Shown here: positions 1-7,731 of the stretch, one piece after another
Numbering within the stretch: position 1 is the stretch's first letter
Layout: the number at the start of each line of letters is the position of its first letter
Source: an uncultured Verrucomicrobiota bacterium
Lineage (GTDB): Bacteria; Verrucomicrobiota; Verrucomicrobiia; Limisphaerales; SXTU01
Direction of reading: 5' to 3'
Assembly: GCA_903863315.1 (NCBI GenBank)
Contig: CAIPBN010000613.1
Coordinates: 1-9,767 of the forward strand
DNA length: 9,767 bases
Translations under genes and position numbers: made by a program
Notes under the pieces: generated by a model
Told to the model about the DNA's origin: nothing
Databases searched by the model: none
Seen by the model: only the letters and a program-made list of their open reading frames with translations

Positions 1-1620
1 GGGCAAGCGCGTGCCTGCCAGCGCATAGCTGCCATCTGCCCGACGTTGCGCAGCCGGTGCGCCAAGGCCAGCCCAAGGAAGCCGGATTTCGCCAGTGTAG
101 CCGGTGTCGCGGTCAGCCGGATCGTTCACGGTCGAAAGCGGGGAGGGGGCGCTATTGTCGCCCGGTCCAGCCTTTGCAGCCTTGCCCACCTTGCCTCCAG
201 CCCTGGCCTTGAGCTGCACTGCCCGCGCGACGGTAAACATGCCGTCGTCACCAACGAAGCGTTGCCGGTGGAAGGTCACGTCCTTGTAGGACGGCTTGGG
301 AATCTTCGCGAGCGCCTCCGCAGTCGGAAGCTCCACGGCGAGGTTGTTCAAGTGGTTCGCCGAATCGTGATGAATCTCCCAGAACTCACGCACACTGCCG
401 AAGCTGATGAAGAACTCCGCGAGGTCGAGGTGCTTTTCAGGCAGATACTCCTCAGGCACCATGCGGCGATTGCCCGGCGGACCGCTCTCCCGCCCGCTGG
501 CAAGCGCGATGAGGTTCGTGTCGTTCACCTCGTAGGCAATGTAGAGATAGCGCTCGTCCCACGCGAAGCGCGCGATCAGCGGCGGCGGCTCGGTGCGCTG
601 GCCGGGCGCGGCATAAAGATGATTGGCCACAACGACGACGGCGTTTTGCCAGCAGGCGTCGTCGAGCTTGCCGTCAATCACCGGCGCGGTCTTGGCGCGG
701 TAAACTGGCGTGGGCGGCACTGGACTGGTGCCAGCGGCCGCCGTCTTGTCCTTCTGAAACTGCGGCGAGTCGAAGTAGCCGGCCGGCGGCGTCCAGACCG
801 TGCGAAAGCCAACGTGGTAGTAGGTCTCGTCCGGCTTGAAGCCAAAGCGCTTTGCCGCGTAGAAGCCAACCCAGCCGTGATACCACGAGCCGCCGCGCAG
901 GCTGACGGGTTTGCCGTAGTCGCGCATCTTGTCGGCCAGCGGATTCCCGGGGTAAGGCTCCAGCAAATCAGAAGTCCACTCGTATTGGTTGCCGATCATG
1001 TCCAGCACGCCGTAGGGCGACGCGCCGCGCGGGAAGCTGCCGACCTGCGTGTAGAGCAGCGGTGGTTTGCCCTTCACGCCGATGTGGCCGTGGTCGGGAG
1101 TCGGAGCATCGTTGCCCCACGGGTAGAGCCGGCCGTCGGTGCCGCGCGCGGCCTTCTCCCATTGCGCATCCGTGGGCAAGGCCTTGCCCGCCCAGCGCGC
1201 GTAGGTCTTGGCTTCCTCCCAGGTGATTTCACCGGCGGGCAGGGACTGCGCCTCCGGCCGGTCGAAGTGGCGTGTGGTCTCCTTGAACTTCGTCTGGTGT
1301 CCCGTGGCAGTGACAAACTGCTTCCAGCGGGCAACGGTCGCCTCCGTTTCATCAATGAAGTAACCGGGCAGCTCCACGGTGCGACGCGGGTAGCAATCCC
1401 ACGCCCACAACGTCGTCGCGTCCTTCGCGCCGAGATGCTGTGCCACGGTATTTGCCTCCGGCTCATCGAGACCCATGATGAACTTGCCACCGGGCACATA
1501 GACCATGCGCGCGCCGTCGGTCGGGTGAACGATGAGCGTGCCGGCAGGCGGCTCGGCAGCGAGGCCGGCGAATGGGAGGAAGATGGCAAGCGCGACGGTC
1601 GCGAGGGTGTAGTTTTTCAT
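1..1620 (-). CDS. Secreted FGE/SUMF1-fold protein with C-terminal CBM9-like domain (3' end outside window)
   Basis: The frame is open for 540 codons from ATG at 1618-1620 to the window edge, so the C-terminus is missing. An in-frame stop lies seven codons upstream, which supports this start. Residues 1-22 form a signal peptide (hydrophobic LATVALAIFLPFAGLAA), implying export. Residues about 35-280 are an FGE-sulfatase fold, shown by VPGGKFIMG (42-50), LPTDAQWEKAARG (149-161), YPWGND (166-171), GVLDMIGNQYEW (204-215), LRGGSW (241-246) and GFRTV (272-276). True sulfatase-activating FGEs carry two cysteines after RGGSxx; here the equivalent positions look like H248 and F253, so formylglycine synthesis is unlikely. 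After a short Ala/Pro linker, VIDGKLDDACWQNA (314-327) opens a CBM9/DOMON-like beta-sandwich that continues past residue 510 (GYTGEIRLPWAGLG). It probably binds or modifies a glycan or surface protein; the substrate is unknown. It lies 160 bp downstream of the hydrolase gene on the same strand. No Shine-Dalgarno is apparent. Confidence 0.92.
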   Translation of the reverse strand, partial: MKNYTLATVALAIFLPFAGLAAEPPAGTLIVHPTDGARMVYVPGGKFIMGLDEPEANTVAQHLGAKDATTLWAWDCYPRRTVELPGYFIDETEATVARWKQFVTATGHQTKFKETTRHFDRPEAQSLPAGEITWEEAKTYARWAGKALPTDAQWEKAARGTDGRLYPWGNDAPTPDHGHIGVKGKPPLLYTQVGSFPRGASPYGVLDMIGNQYEWTSDLLEPYPGNPLADKMRDYGKPVSLRGGSWYHGWVGFYAAKRFGFKPDETYYHVGFRTVWTPPAGYFDSPQFQKDKTAAAGTSPVPPTPVYRAKTAPVIDGKLDDACWQNAVVVVANHLYAAPGQRTEPPPLIARFAWDERYLYIAYEVNDTNLIALASGRESGPPGNRRMVPEEYLPEKHLDLAEFFISFGSVREFWEIHHDSANHLNNLAVELPTAEALAKIPKPSYKDVTFHRQRFVGDDGMFTVARAVQLKARAGGKVGKAAKAGPGDNSAPSPLSTVNDPADRDTGYTGEIRLPWAGLGAPAAQRRADGSYALAGTRLP

Positions 1621-1644
1621 AGCATGTGCGTTGAGCAGTCAATG

Positions 1645-1768
1645 TGGAGTGCGGTGACCTGTCACCGCTTTCCGCAGGTGACTTGTCGCCGTCGAAGGCG
1701 TGGCCGCGTCCGAGTTCGCCGGGCCACTGGAACGCGGCCCTGCTTGGCCGACAAGTCACCGCACTCCA
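1645..1768. repeat. Structured palindromic repeat with 19-bp terminal inverted repeats (MITE/REP-like)
   Basis: The ends are inverted repeats: TGGAGTGCGGTGACCTGTC at 1645-1663 pairs with GACAAGTCACCGCACTCCA at 1750-1768, with one mismatch in 19. A second perfect 8-bp stem, GGCCGCGT (1702-1709) with ACGCGGCC (1732-1739), is nested inside. The left end is also a short palindrome by itself (GCGGTGAC-CT-GTCACCGC, 1651-1668), and a related GGTGACTTGTCGCC follows at 1677-1690. The element occupies most of the gap between the two minus-strand genes. From memory, sequences of this kind recur in Verrucomicrobia and give spurious peptides such as ECGDLSPLS, but I could not search for copies. No convincing flanking target duplication is seen. 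It might act as a MITE, a REP-like element or an mRNA-processing/attenuating hairpin between the genes. Confidence 0.7.
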
Positions 1769-1780
1769 AAGGGCTGACAA

Positions 1781-4700
1781 TCACCGGTCAATCAGCAGCA
1801 TGTCCGCCACGTTCAGCGGCAAGGTCACAACGGTCGCGCCGTCGCGGGTCTCGGATTTCAACACGCCGCGCTCGATACTGCGGATGGCTTTCGCGCCGGT
1901 CAGGCCGGTGAGTTTCACTTCGAGCTTCGCGACGGGTTTGCCGGTGTAGTTCATCAGCGGCACGCCGAGACGCGCAGGCGCGCCGGCAAGGGCGGGCGTG
2001 TCGATGACCGAGCTTTCCACCAGCGTCTCGCTGCACACCACAGGGCGGACGAAACCGGCGGGGAGGAAGTCATCCACCAGCGCGGCGCGCAGGGCGGAGT
2101 TCATCGCGGTGGGCAGGAAGTGGCTGAAGCCCGCGTCAGTCGCGCCACGGTCGGCGGGGCGCAGCGGAAGGCCACTCTTCAAGTAGGCTTGGCCAGGGAG
2201 GAAGCCAAAGAGCAGTGCGCGGCCTTTGCCGTGGGCTTTTTCGAGCACGGCGGGTTTGCCGTCCGCGAACGTGCCGATGACCTTCGCGTCGGTCGGCACG
2301 AGCGTTTGTTTCCACACGATGACGGGCACGTCGCTCACGGCGCGGTCGCCGCGCGTCCACTTCACCTTGTCCATTGGCACGTAGGGCGGGAGGTCCTGCT
2401 TGGTGAGGAAGGGCGTGTTCTCCTTGAGCAGATACTTAGGCACGAGGTCGGGGTCGGTGGCGAGCGACTGCGACTTCACGCCGTAAAGTGTGTTCGCGCC
2501 GGGATTGGACTGGTTGAATTCGTTCATGAAGCCGCCGCCGCCAAGCGCGACGAGCGTCCCGCCAGCCTGCACCCACTTGGTCAACGCCGCCGTGGCTTTC
2601 GAGTGCATCCACTGCTGGAGGATGTAGATGACCTGACAATCCTTCGCGCGGCCCTCGATGACGTCGTCTTCGCTGAGGAAATCCACCGGCACCTGCGCGT
2701 GGCGGAGCGCGTAGTAGATGGCCTTGCGCTCGTTGTTGTGCATGGCGAAGGACGAGTTGTTCGCGCCGGTCAGCACGTCGTCCACGCTGGAGAGGATCAG
2801 GCCGACCTTCGCGGGCCGCACCTGGCCGTCCATCACGTAATCCTCGAACGTCCCTGCAGCGTGCGTGCAGGCGTGGACCTCGCGCCACATGGGCAGGTCG
2901 CGGGTGTCCACGTAGTTCTCGGTGCCGCCAACGGCGGAGGGCGAGGCGCAGAAGTAGTTCACCATCCGCGAGCCGTGCGCGACGGCGGTGAAGAACGACA
3001 GGCGGAAGTCGCGCGGCGTGTTGCCGGGTGAATGCGGCATCACATACATGTGGATGGGCAGGTTGTCATACTTCGCGCCGGCGCGGAGACCGGACGTGAG
3101 GTAGCCCATCACCTGCACGCTGAACTCGGGGATTTGCCAGACATAATCCTCCGCCCACGGCATGCTCATCGCGCGCAGCTTGAAGGGCCGAATGTAGTCC
3201 ATCTCGTTGATGAAGTAGTTCGCGTGCGGCGAGTAGTTCGCGCCGGTCAGCACGCCCTTGCTCTTGTAATAAGCGGTGCCGGCGGCGAAGTGCTGGCCGC
3301 CTTTCTCCTTCATGCAGATAGTCGAGTAGTAGTAGAGCGGGTGCTTCTTCATCGCGGCGACGGCCTCGGGCGTATCCTTGGACTTGGGGGCAATGATCTT
3401 CACCTCGCCGGAGTATTGAACCCCGCGCGCCTTCAGCCACGCGGCAAACTCCTCGTCGGTCACGGGCAGGGATGGCAGGTGAATCTCGTCGCCGTAGCTG
3501 ACGATGTAGAGGTCGTTGAACCCATCCTTGCGCGCGGCCTCTTGCTTCTGAATCGCCGGCAGGCTCGGGTCGCCCCAGTGCGCGACGAGCGCGCGCTTCT
3601 TGCCTTCCTGGTCCACGGCGGTGTTGTCGCCGAGCGCCTTGGCGAGCTGCTTGGCCTCGGGGAAGGCGTTCAGGGCACCGCTGAAGCCGAGGAGGTTGTA
3701 GGCGAGAAAACGCTTCGGGACGGAGCCGACCTTGGGGAACTTCGCGACCTCCGCGAGCAGCCAGTCGAGCGACTCCTTTTGGGTGCGAATTTCCGGCAGC
3801 CAGAAGCGCTCCTTGAGCACCTTGGCCATCGCCACGTTGGGCGCGACGTTCGCGGGCATCTCGAACGTGACGGGAGAGTAGTAGTCCGGCTTGCCCTTCA
3901 CCGTGATGGTCTTCACGGACTTCAGCCCGCCCTTGCCGTCGGGCACGGCGAATTCGAGCTTGAGGTGCAGCTCCGTTATTTTCGCATCCTTGTATTGCGC
4001 GCGCGGCGTCCACTGCACGTTGTTGAGGGAGTCGAGCAGCTGGCCCATTGGCACCCAGCCGGAAGTGTCGCCAGGCTGGAGATACTGGTCGTCGGGAATC
4101 ACCATCGGCGCGGGGCCTTTGGATTTCTTCTTCGGGTCGGGCGGGGCGGCGAACTTCTCCGGGTCGAGCTGCGGCGCGAGCGCCTTGGCCTTCACCGCGA
4201 GCACGCGCGGGCCGGTGAGTTCGTAGCTCGTGGGCGTGACGAGATAACCGCTCTTAAGCACGCGCGTCGTTGGCCAGTCGCGGACGTGGATGTAGTAGGG
4301 CGAATGCTGCCCGGGCTCGAAGGGCGCGATGACCGGGACACACGGACCAAGCCCATCACGCGGGTTCGTGACGCGCACGAAGAGATCGCCGTCCTGCGCG
4401 AGCCAGCCGTCGAATTCGAGGTAACGCGTCTTCTTCTGCGCCTCGATCCCGGCGGTGTCATCCGTCAGACAGATGACATCCACATTGCGGCGCGCGGCCA
4501 TGGCCCGCTTGGTCGTGCCGTCCATCTGCGGATTGGCGATCAGCCGGATCGTGGCCGTGCCCTTTGCGAGCTTCGCCGCGCCGGACTGTTGCCAGACAAT
4601 GTTATCCGTGCCGCCCCACCAGTAGCGCTCCATCGGCACACGCTGATGGCCGTTGAGCGCCCAGATTTTCGGGTCTGCCAGCCGGCCGAAATCTCCGCGA

Positions 4701-5065
4701 TAAACCGTCTTCCCGCCCTGCACGACCTCGACCGTGAACTCGACCGAGAAGTTGTGCGGCTGCTCATAGCGCGCCATCACCTGAAACTCCCCGGCGCGCG
4801 GCACCTCGATGACCTGCGTGGCGATGGCCGACTGGCCCGCGTCGAGTTGCTCCGGCGCGCCCAAGCAACCGAGGCGAGAGAGGAACGAGATGGCAAAAGT
4901 CGAGGCGTAGTAGTTCTCGCGATACGGCACCACCTGCCACGGCCCCTTCTCGACCTTGAAGTCCTCGGCCTCCGCGATGAGGCGGATGGGTTTGGGCGCA
5001 TCTTGGGCAGGCGCAAAGGCCGCCGAAGCAAGGGCAATGGCGCTGAAGAGGGGGGCAAATCTCAT
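1781..5065 (-). CDS. Large secreted GH42-like multidomain protein, putative glycoside hydrolase
   Basis: This 1094-residue protein starts at ATG 5063-5065 and ends with TGA at 1781-1783. The start is chosen because it opens directly into a signal peptide (MRFAPLFSAIALASAAFAPA, then QDAPKP). Suggested layout: residues 25-205 a galactose-binding-like beta-sandwich (AEAEDF at 31-36; tryptophans around 149-158); 210-395 a second beta-rich region with a Lys/Pro-rich linker near 300-325; about 400-740 a probable TIM barrel; about 750-1000 a class I glutamine-amidotransferase-like fold as in GH42 trimerisation domains (KVGLILSSVDDVL, then YYALRHAQVPVDFLSEDDVI, then WVQAGGTLVALGGGGF at 831-846); 1005-1094 a small C-terminal beta domain. 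Candidate catalytic acids are E527 in YIVSYGDEIHLP and E639 in MPWAEDYVW; this is an inference from their position on predicted strands. It is likely periplasmic or extracellular and acts on an unknown glycan. It is divergent from the DUF4838 gene. I cannot assign a GH family, and a non-catalytic role is possible. Confidence 0.9.
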   Translation of the reverse strand: MRFAPLFSAIALASAAFAPAQDAPKPIRLIAEAEDFKVEKGPWQVVPYRENYYASTFAISFLSRLGCLGAPEQLDAGQSAIATQVIEVPRAGEFQVMARYEQPHNFSVEFTVEVVQGGKTVYRGDFGRLADPKIWALNGHQRVPMERYWWGGTDNIVWQQSGAAKLAKGTATIRLIANPQMDGTTKRAMAARRNVDVICLTDDTAGIEAQKKTRYLEFDGWLAQDGDLFVRVTNPRDGLGPCVPVIAPFEPGQHSPYYIHVRDWPTTRVLKSGYLVTPTSYELTGPRVLAVKAKALAPQLDPEKFAAPPDPKKKSKGPAPMVIPDDQYLQPGDTSGWVPMGQLLDSLNNVQWTPRAQYKDAKITELHLKLEFAVPDGKGGLKSVKTITVKGKPDYYSPVTFEMPANVAPNVAMAKVLKERFWLPEIRTQKESLDWLLAEVAKFPKVGSVPKRFLAYNLLGFSGALNAFPEAKQLAKALGDNTAVDQEGKKRALVAHWGDPSLPAIQKQEAARKDGFNDLYIVSYGDEIHLPSLPVTDEEFAAWLKARGVQYSGEVKIIAPKSKDTPEAVAAMKKHPLYYYSTICMKEKGGQHFAAGTAYYKSKGVLTGANYSPHANYFINEMDYIRPFKLRAMSMPWAEDYVWQIPEFSVQVMGYLTSGLRAGAKYDNLPIHMYVMPHSPGNTPRDFRLSFFTAVAHGSRMVNYFCASPSAVGGTENYVDTRDLPMWREVHACTHAAGTFEDYVMDGQVRPAKVGLILSSVDDVLTGANNSSFAMHNNERKAIYYALRHAQVPVDFLSEDDVIEGRAKDCQVIYILQQWMHSKATAALTKWVQAGGTLVALGGGGFMNEFNQSNPGANTLYGVKSQSLATDPDLVPKYLLKENTPFLTKQDLPPYVPMDKVKWTRGDRAVSDVPVIVWKQTLVPTDAKVIGTFADGKPAVLEKAHGKGRALLFGFLPGQAYLKSGLPLRPADRGATDAGFSHFLPTAMNSALRAALVDDFLPAGFVRPVVCSETLVESSVIDTPALAGAPARLGVPLMNYTGKPVAKLEVKLTGLTGAKAIRSIERGVLKSETRDGATVVTLPLNVADMLLIDR

Positions 5066-5124
5066 GTTGAACGGGAGCTGGGTTGTTGACTGGTGCCGTC
5101 AACTGACGAACGCCATCGGCTGGC

Positions 5125-5130
5125 ATTCTA
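5125..5130 (-). promoter_or_regulatory. Possible -10 box (TAGAAT) for the GH42-like gene
   Basis: On the minus strand the hexamer TAGAAT matches TATAAT at five of six positions and lies about 60 bp upstream of the ATG at 5065. No good -35 box is present at the expected spacing, so this is only a weak candidate. The 5085-5103 inverted repeat would then fall within the transcribed leader, a place where a repressor could act. Confidence 0.25.
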
Positions 5131-5188
5131 CAAAGTCCGCAGCCGTCGCCACCGGGTAGCCGCCGGGAAACGAGGCAGCTTGCTCACG

Positions 5189-5194
5189 GATAAT
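5189..5194 (+). promoter_or_regulatory. Possible -10 box (GATAAT) for the DUF4838 gene
   Basis: GATAAT matches TATAAT at five of six positions and lies about 50 bp before the ATG at 5245. The region 17 bp upstream has no TTGACA-like hexamer. It also sits in the loop between the AACGAGGC/GCCTCGTT arms. It is offered as a candidate only. Confidence 0.22.
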
Positions 5195-5244
5195 GAAGCC
5201 CAGCCCGCCTCGTTCGTCCTTCATTGGCGCGTCCCGTAATTCTG

Positions 5245-7662
5245 ATGAAAAAGTTGCTCCCACTCCTGCTCGTCCTCGCCCTGTCCTTCACCCTCACCCG
5301 CCTCGCCGCGCAAACCGCCGGCGCGCCGGAGAAGGATGATTTGATCATTGCCGATTCCAGCGGGGCCAAGGCCACCGTGGTCGTCGCGCCCACCGCGGGC
5401 AAGTGGGAGAAGCAGGCCGCCGCCGACTTGGTGAAATACATCGAGCTGATGACGGGCACAAAGCCCGCTCTCGCGGAGACCGCCGAGACGGTCGCCGCCG
5501 CGCTCAAGGCCAAGACCCCCACGCTCATCCTCGGTGAGGAAGCCCTCAAGGCCGATACCTCGCTGAAAGCCGCCATCGCCAAGGCCGCCAAGCCCAACCC
5601 CACGCTGCGCGCCGATGCCTTCGTGGTGCGGCGCAAGGGCAGCCGCGTCTTCCTCGCCGGCAACAACGACGACGCCCATTACTACGCCGCCGCGCACTTG
5701 CTCCAGCTCTGGGGCTGCCGCTGGTATCTGCCCACGGATTTCGGCGAGTGCATCCCGCAACACGCCGTGCTCAAGGTGGGGAAGCTGGATTTCGCCTACG
5801 GCTCACCCTTCGAGGTCCGCCATTACTGGCTCTCGTGGAACGCCAGCGGAAACGGCCAGCTCGAATTCCAGCGCCGCAACTTCGGCAACAGCATCAACGT
5901 CCCGAACGGCCACGCGCTGGCGCATTTCACGAAGGATCTCATCCCCAAGGGCAAGACGATGTTCAATGTCCCCATCGCGGACGACTCCACGGCGGAACAC
6001 GTCGCCAAGCAGGTGTCGGCGAAGTTTGCGAAGGGCGAGCAGTTCTCGCTCGGGCTGGAGGACGGCTTGTATGAGTCCGACTCGCCGAAGGACAAAGAAT
6101 TGAAGTCTGGCTACGTGGACAAGTATTTCCTCACGCCTTCCATGACCGACGCGTTCATGACGTTCTACAACAACGTCGCGCGGCGCTTGCAGGCGGAGCA
6201 TCCGACGAGCACGGCGAAGATTGGCTTCCTCGCCTACGCGAACATCACCCTGCCGCCACAGCGCAACATCATCGCCGAAAAGCCGCTCGTGGCTTACCTC
6301 GCGCCGATCGACATCGATCCCATCCACGGCATGGACGACCCGAAGTCGCCGCCGCGCCAAGAGTATCGCGAGATGCTCTACCGCTGGGCGCAGGTGATGC
6401 AGGGCCGCGTGGTCATCTACGATTACGACCAAGGGATGCTCGTCTGGCGCGACCTGCCGAACCCAGCCATCGCCTCGATCCGGCAGGACATCAAACACTA
6501 TCGCAAGGCCGGCATTCTCGGCGTCGCCACCGAGAGCCGCGGCGCGATGGCCACGACCTTCCTGAACCTGCATGTGCGTTTGCAGCTCTGCTGGGACCCC
6601 GACGCCGATGTGGACAAGCTGTTGGCCGAGTTTTACCCGAAATTCTACGGTCCCGCCGCCGCACCGATGGCGGCTTACTGGACGGCGATTAACAAGGCTT
6701 GGGAAGACAGCATCGTGACGGAGCACGAGCACTTCGTTGCCCCGGCCATCTACACGCCGGCACTGGTGAAGACCTTGAAGCAACAGCTCGAAGCCGCCGA
6801 GGCGCTCATCAAACCAATCGCCGCCAAGGCCCAGCCGGACCGCCAGGAAAAGCAGTTCCTCGAACGCATGAAATTCACGCGCCTCAGCTTCAACCTCATC
6901 GAAGGCTACATCGCGATGACCACCGCCGCCGCGACCGAGACGGACTTCAAGGCCGCCGCCGCCGCCGGCGAACGCGCGCTCGCCACGCGCCTGGAGCTGG
7001 CGAACATGAACCCGACCTTCACCACCCGCGTGGTCGGGGTCGCCGCCGAGAGCGACAAGAGCGGCCCGGCCTGGTTCCCCGGCGAGGTGAAGCAATACCG
7101 TGAGCTGCTCGCGCTCACCGACGGAACGAAGGGCAAACTCATCGCGAAGACGCCGCTGGAATGGGCCTTCCGCCGCGACCCGAACGACAGCGGCCTGCCG
7201 AGCGGCTGGGCGTATCGCGAGCCGGACCTGAGCTGGTGGAAGAGCCAGAAGGACAAGTCCGGCACGGCGGTGCACCAGAACAATCCCGGTCACTGGGAGA
7301 TGCTGCGCACCGACGTTTACGCGCAGGCGCAAGGCATCATCACGCCGGACCACCACAGTTACACCGGCCATATGTGGTATCGCACCGATCTGGACCTCAA
7401 GGCTGGCGACACCCAGGGCAAGGTGCGGCTGATGTTCCCCGGCCTCTTCAACGAATGCTGGCTCTACGTGAACGGCTCGCTGGTCGCCCACCGCCAGCAA
7501 CGCGCGATGTGGTGGTATAACGACTACAAGTTCGAGTGGGACGTGGACGTGAGCGGGCAGCTCAAGCCCGGCAAGAATTCAGTCACCCTCCGGCTGCACA
7601 ACCCGCACCACTTCGGCGGCCTGTTCCGCCGCCCGTTTCTCTACCGGCCCGTTGGCCCATAA
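5245..7662 (+). CDS. Secreted DUF4838 domain protein with C-terminal jelly-roll domain, putative glycoside hydrolase
   Basis: The product is 805 residues from ATG at 5245. An in-frame TTG at 5224 would add seven residues, but the ATG gives a clean signal peptide (MKKLLPLLLVLALSFTLTRLAA, then QTAGAP). Residues about 40-165 look like the alpha/beta N-terminal domain of GH67/GH20-type enzymes: KQAAADLVKYIELMTG (56-71), LILGEEAL (94-101), then YYAAAHLLQLWGCRWYLP (146-163). Residues about 190-480 fit DUF4838 (PF16126), a family related to alpha-glucuronidase-like barrels; acidic clusters such as LEDGLYESD (271-279), YDYDQG (392-397) and ATESRG (428-433) could line an active site. Residues 485-625 are helical and Ala-rich. 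From about 637 a jelly-roll sugar-binding domain like those of GH2 enzymes follows (GHMWYRTDLDLKAGD, FNECWLYVNGSLVAHR, WDVDVSGQLKPGKNSVTLRL). It is probably exported and processes a uronic-acid or amino-sugar glycan; that substrate is a guess. The gene is divergent from the GH42-like gene, suggesting shared control. Confidence 0.92.
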   Translation: MKKLLPLLLVLALSFTLTRLAAQTAGAPEKDDLIIADSSGAKATVVVAPTAGKWEKQAAADLVKYIELMTGTKPALAETAETVAAALKAKTPTLILGEEALKADTSLKAAIAKAAKPNPTLRADAFVVRRKGSRVFLAGNNDDAHYYAAAHLLQLWGCRWYLPTDFGECIPQHAVLKVGKLDFAYGSPFEVRHYWLSWNASGNGQLEFQRRNFGNSINVPNGHALAHFTKDLIPKGKTMFNVPIADDSTAEHVAKQVSAKFAKGEQFSLGLEDGLYESDSPKDKELKSGYVDKYFLTPSMTDAFMTFYNNVARRLQAEHPTSTAKIGFLAYANITLPPQRNIIAEKPLVAYLAPIDIDPIHGMDDPKSPPRQEYREMLYRWAQVMQGRVVIYDYDQGMLVWRDLPNPAIASIRQDIKHYRKAGILGVATESRGAMATTFLNLHVRLQLCWDPDADVDKLLAEFYPKFYGPAAAPMAAYWTAINKAWEDSIVTEHEHFVAPAIYTPALVKTLKQQLEAAEALIKPIAAKAQPDRQEKQFLERMKFTRLSFNLIEGYIAMTTAAATETDFKAAAAAGERALATRLELANMNPTFTTRVVGVAAESDKSGPAWFPGEVKQYRELLALTDGTKGKLIAKTPLEWAFRRDPNDSGLPSGWAYREPDLSWWKSQKDKSGTAVHQNNPGHWEMLRTDVYAQAQGIITPDHHSYTGHMWYRTDLDLKAGDTQGKVRLMFPGLFNECWLYVNGSLVAHRQQRAMWWYNDYKFEWDVDVSGQLKPGKNSVTLRLHNPHHFGGLFRRPFLYRPVGP

Positions 7663-7731
7663 GAGCTTGTGTGAAGATGGAGCGCGGTTCTGCGTGGCAC
7701 TCCGTCCGGCGATTTGCCAGCATCCACGTCG
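7663..7731 (+). other. Short intergenic gap without a visible terminator
   Basis: These 69 bp separate the DUF4838 gene from the UbiA gene on the same strand. I see no hairpin with a T-tract, so read-through is possible. I also see no clear promoter or Shine-Dalgarno, so the two could be co-transcribed although their functions look unrelated. Confidence 0.4.

Larger units (their letters stand above)
5066..5244. promoter_or_regulatory. Divergent promoter/leader region between the two large glycan-related genes
   Basis: This 179-bp gap separates two genes transcribed away from each other, so it must hold both 5' leaders. A perfect inverted repeat GTTGAC-N7-GTCAAC lies at 5085-5103, within the probable leader of the minus-strand gene. 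A longer-loop repeat, AACGAGGC (5169-5176) with GCCTCGTT (5207-5214), lies before the plus-strand gene. No consensus Shine-Dalgarno is seen before either start. Which regulator, if any, binds here cannot be told from the sequence. Confidence 0.5.

Noticed and set aside
1..1620. Classical sulfatase-maturing FGE
   Set aside because: The expected cysteines are absent after LRGGSW and no sulfatase gene is in the window.
1638..1792. GTCAAT at 1638-1643 and 1787-1792 as a target duplication for the repeat
   Set aside because: The copies do not abut the inverted-repeat ends and the right copy lies in the last codons of the hydrolase gene. A 6-bp match at this distance is likely chance.
46..1911. 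621-codon open frame on the plus strand across the FGE-fold gene
   Set aside because: It is antisense to a gene with clear FGE and CBM9 motifs, crosses the repeat and the next gene's end, is very Arg-rich, and has no recognisable domain. It is a GC-rich shadow frame.
2120..5089. Two long plus-strand frames of 303 and 685 codons opposite the hydrolase gene
   Set aside because: They encode Arg/His/Val-rich sequence without domains, while the opposite strand gives a signal peptide and coherent enzyme modules.
5224..5244. TTG start seven codons upstream of the DUF4838 ATG
   Set aside because: It would put MARPVIL before an ideal Lys-Lys-hydrophobic signal peptide and has no ribosome-binding site.
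5803..7500. 565-codon minus-strand frame opposite the DUF4838 gene
   Set aside because: It is a shadow of codon bias in GC-rich DNA; the plus-strand product is clearly the real one.
7714..7731. TTG start six codons upstream in the UbiA-family gene
   Set aside because: The ATG at 7732 is a stronger codon and fits the family's usual N-terminus.
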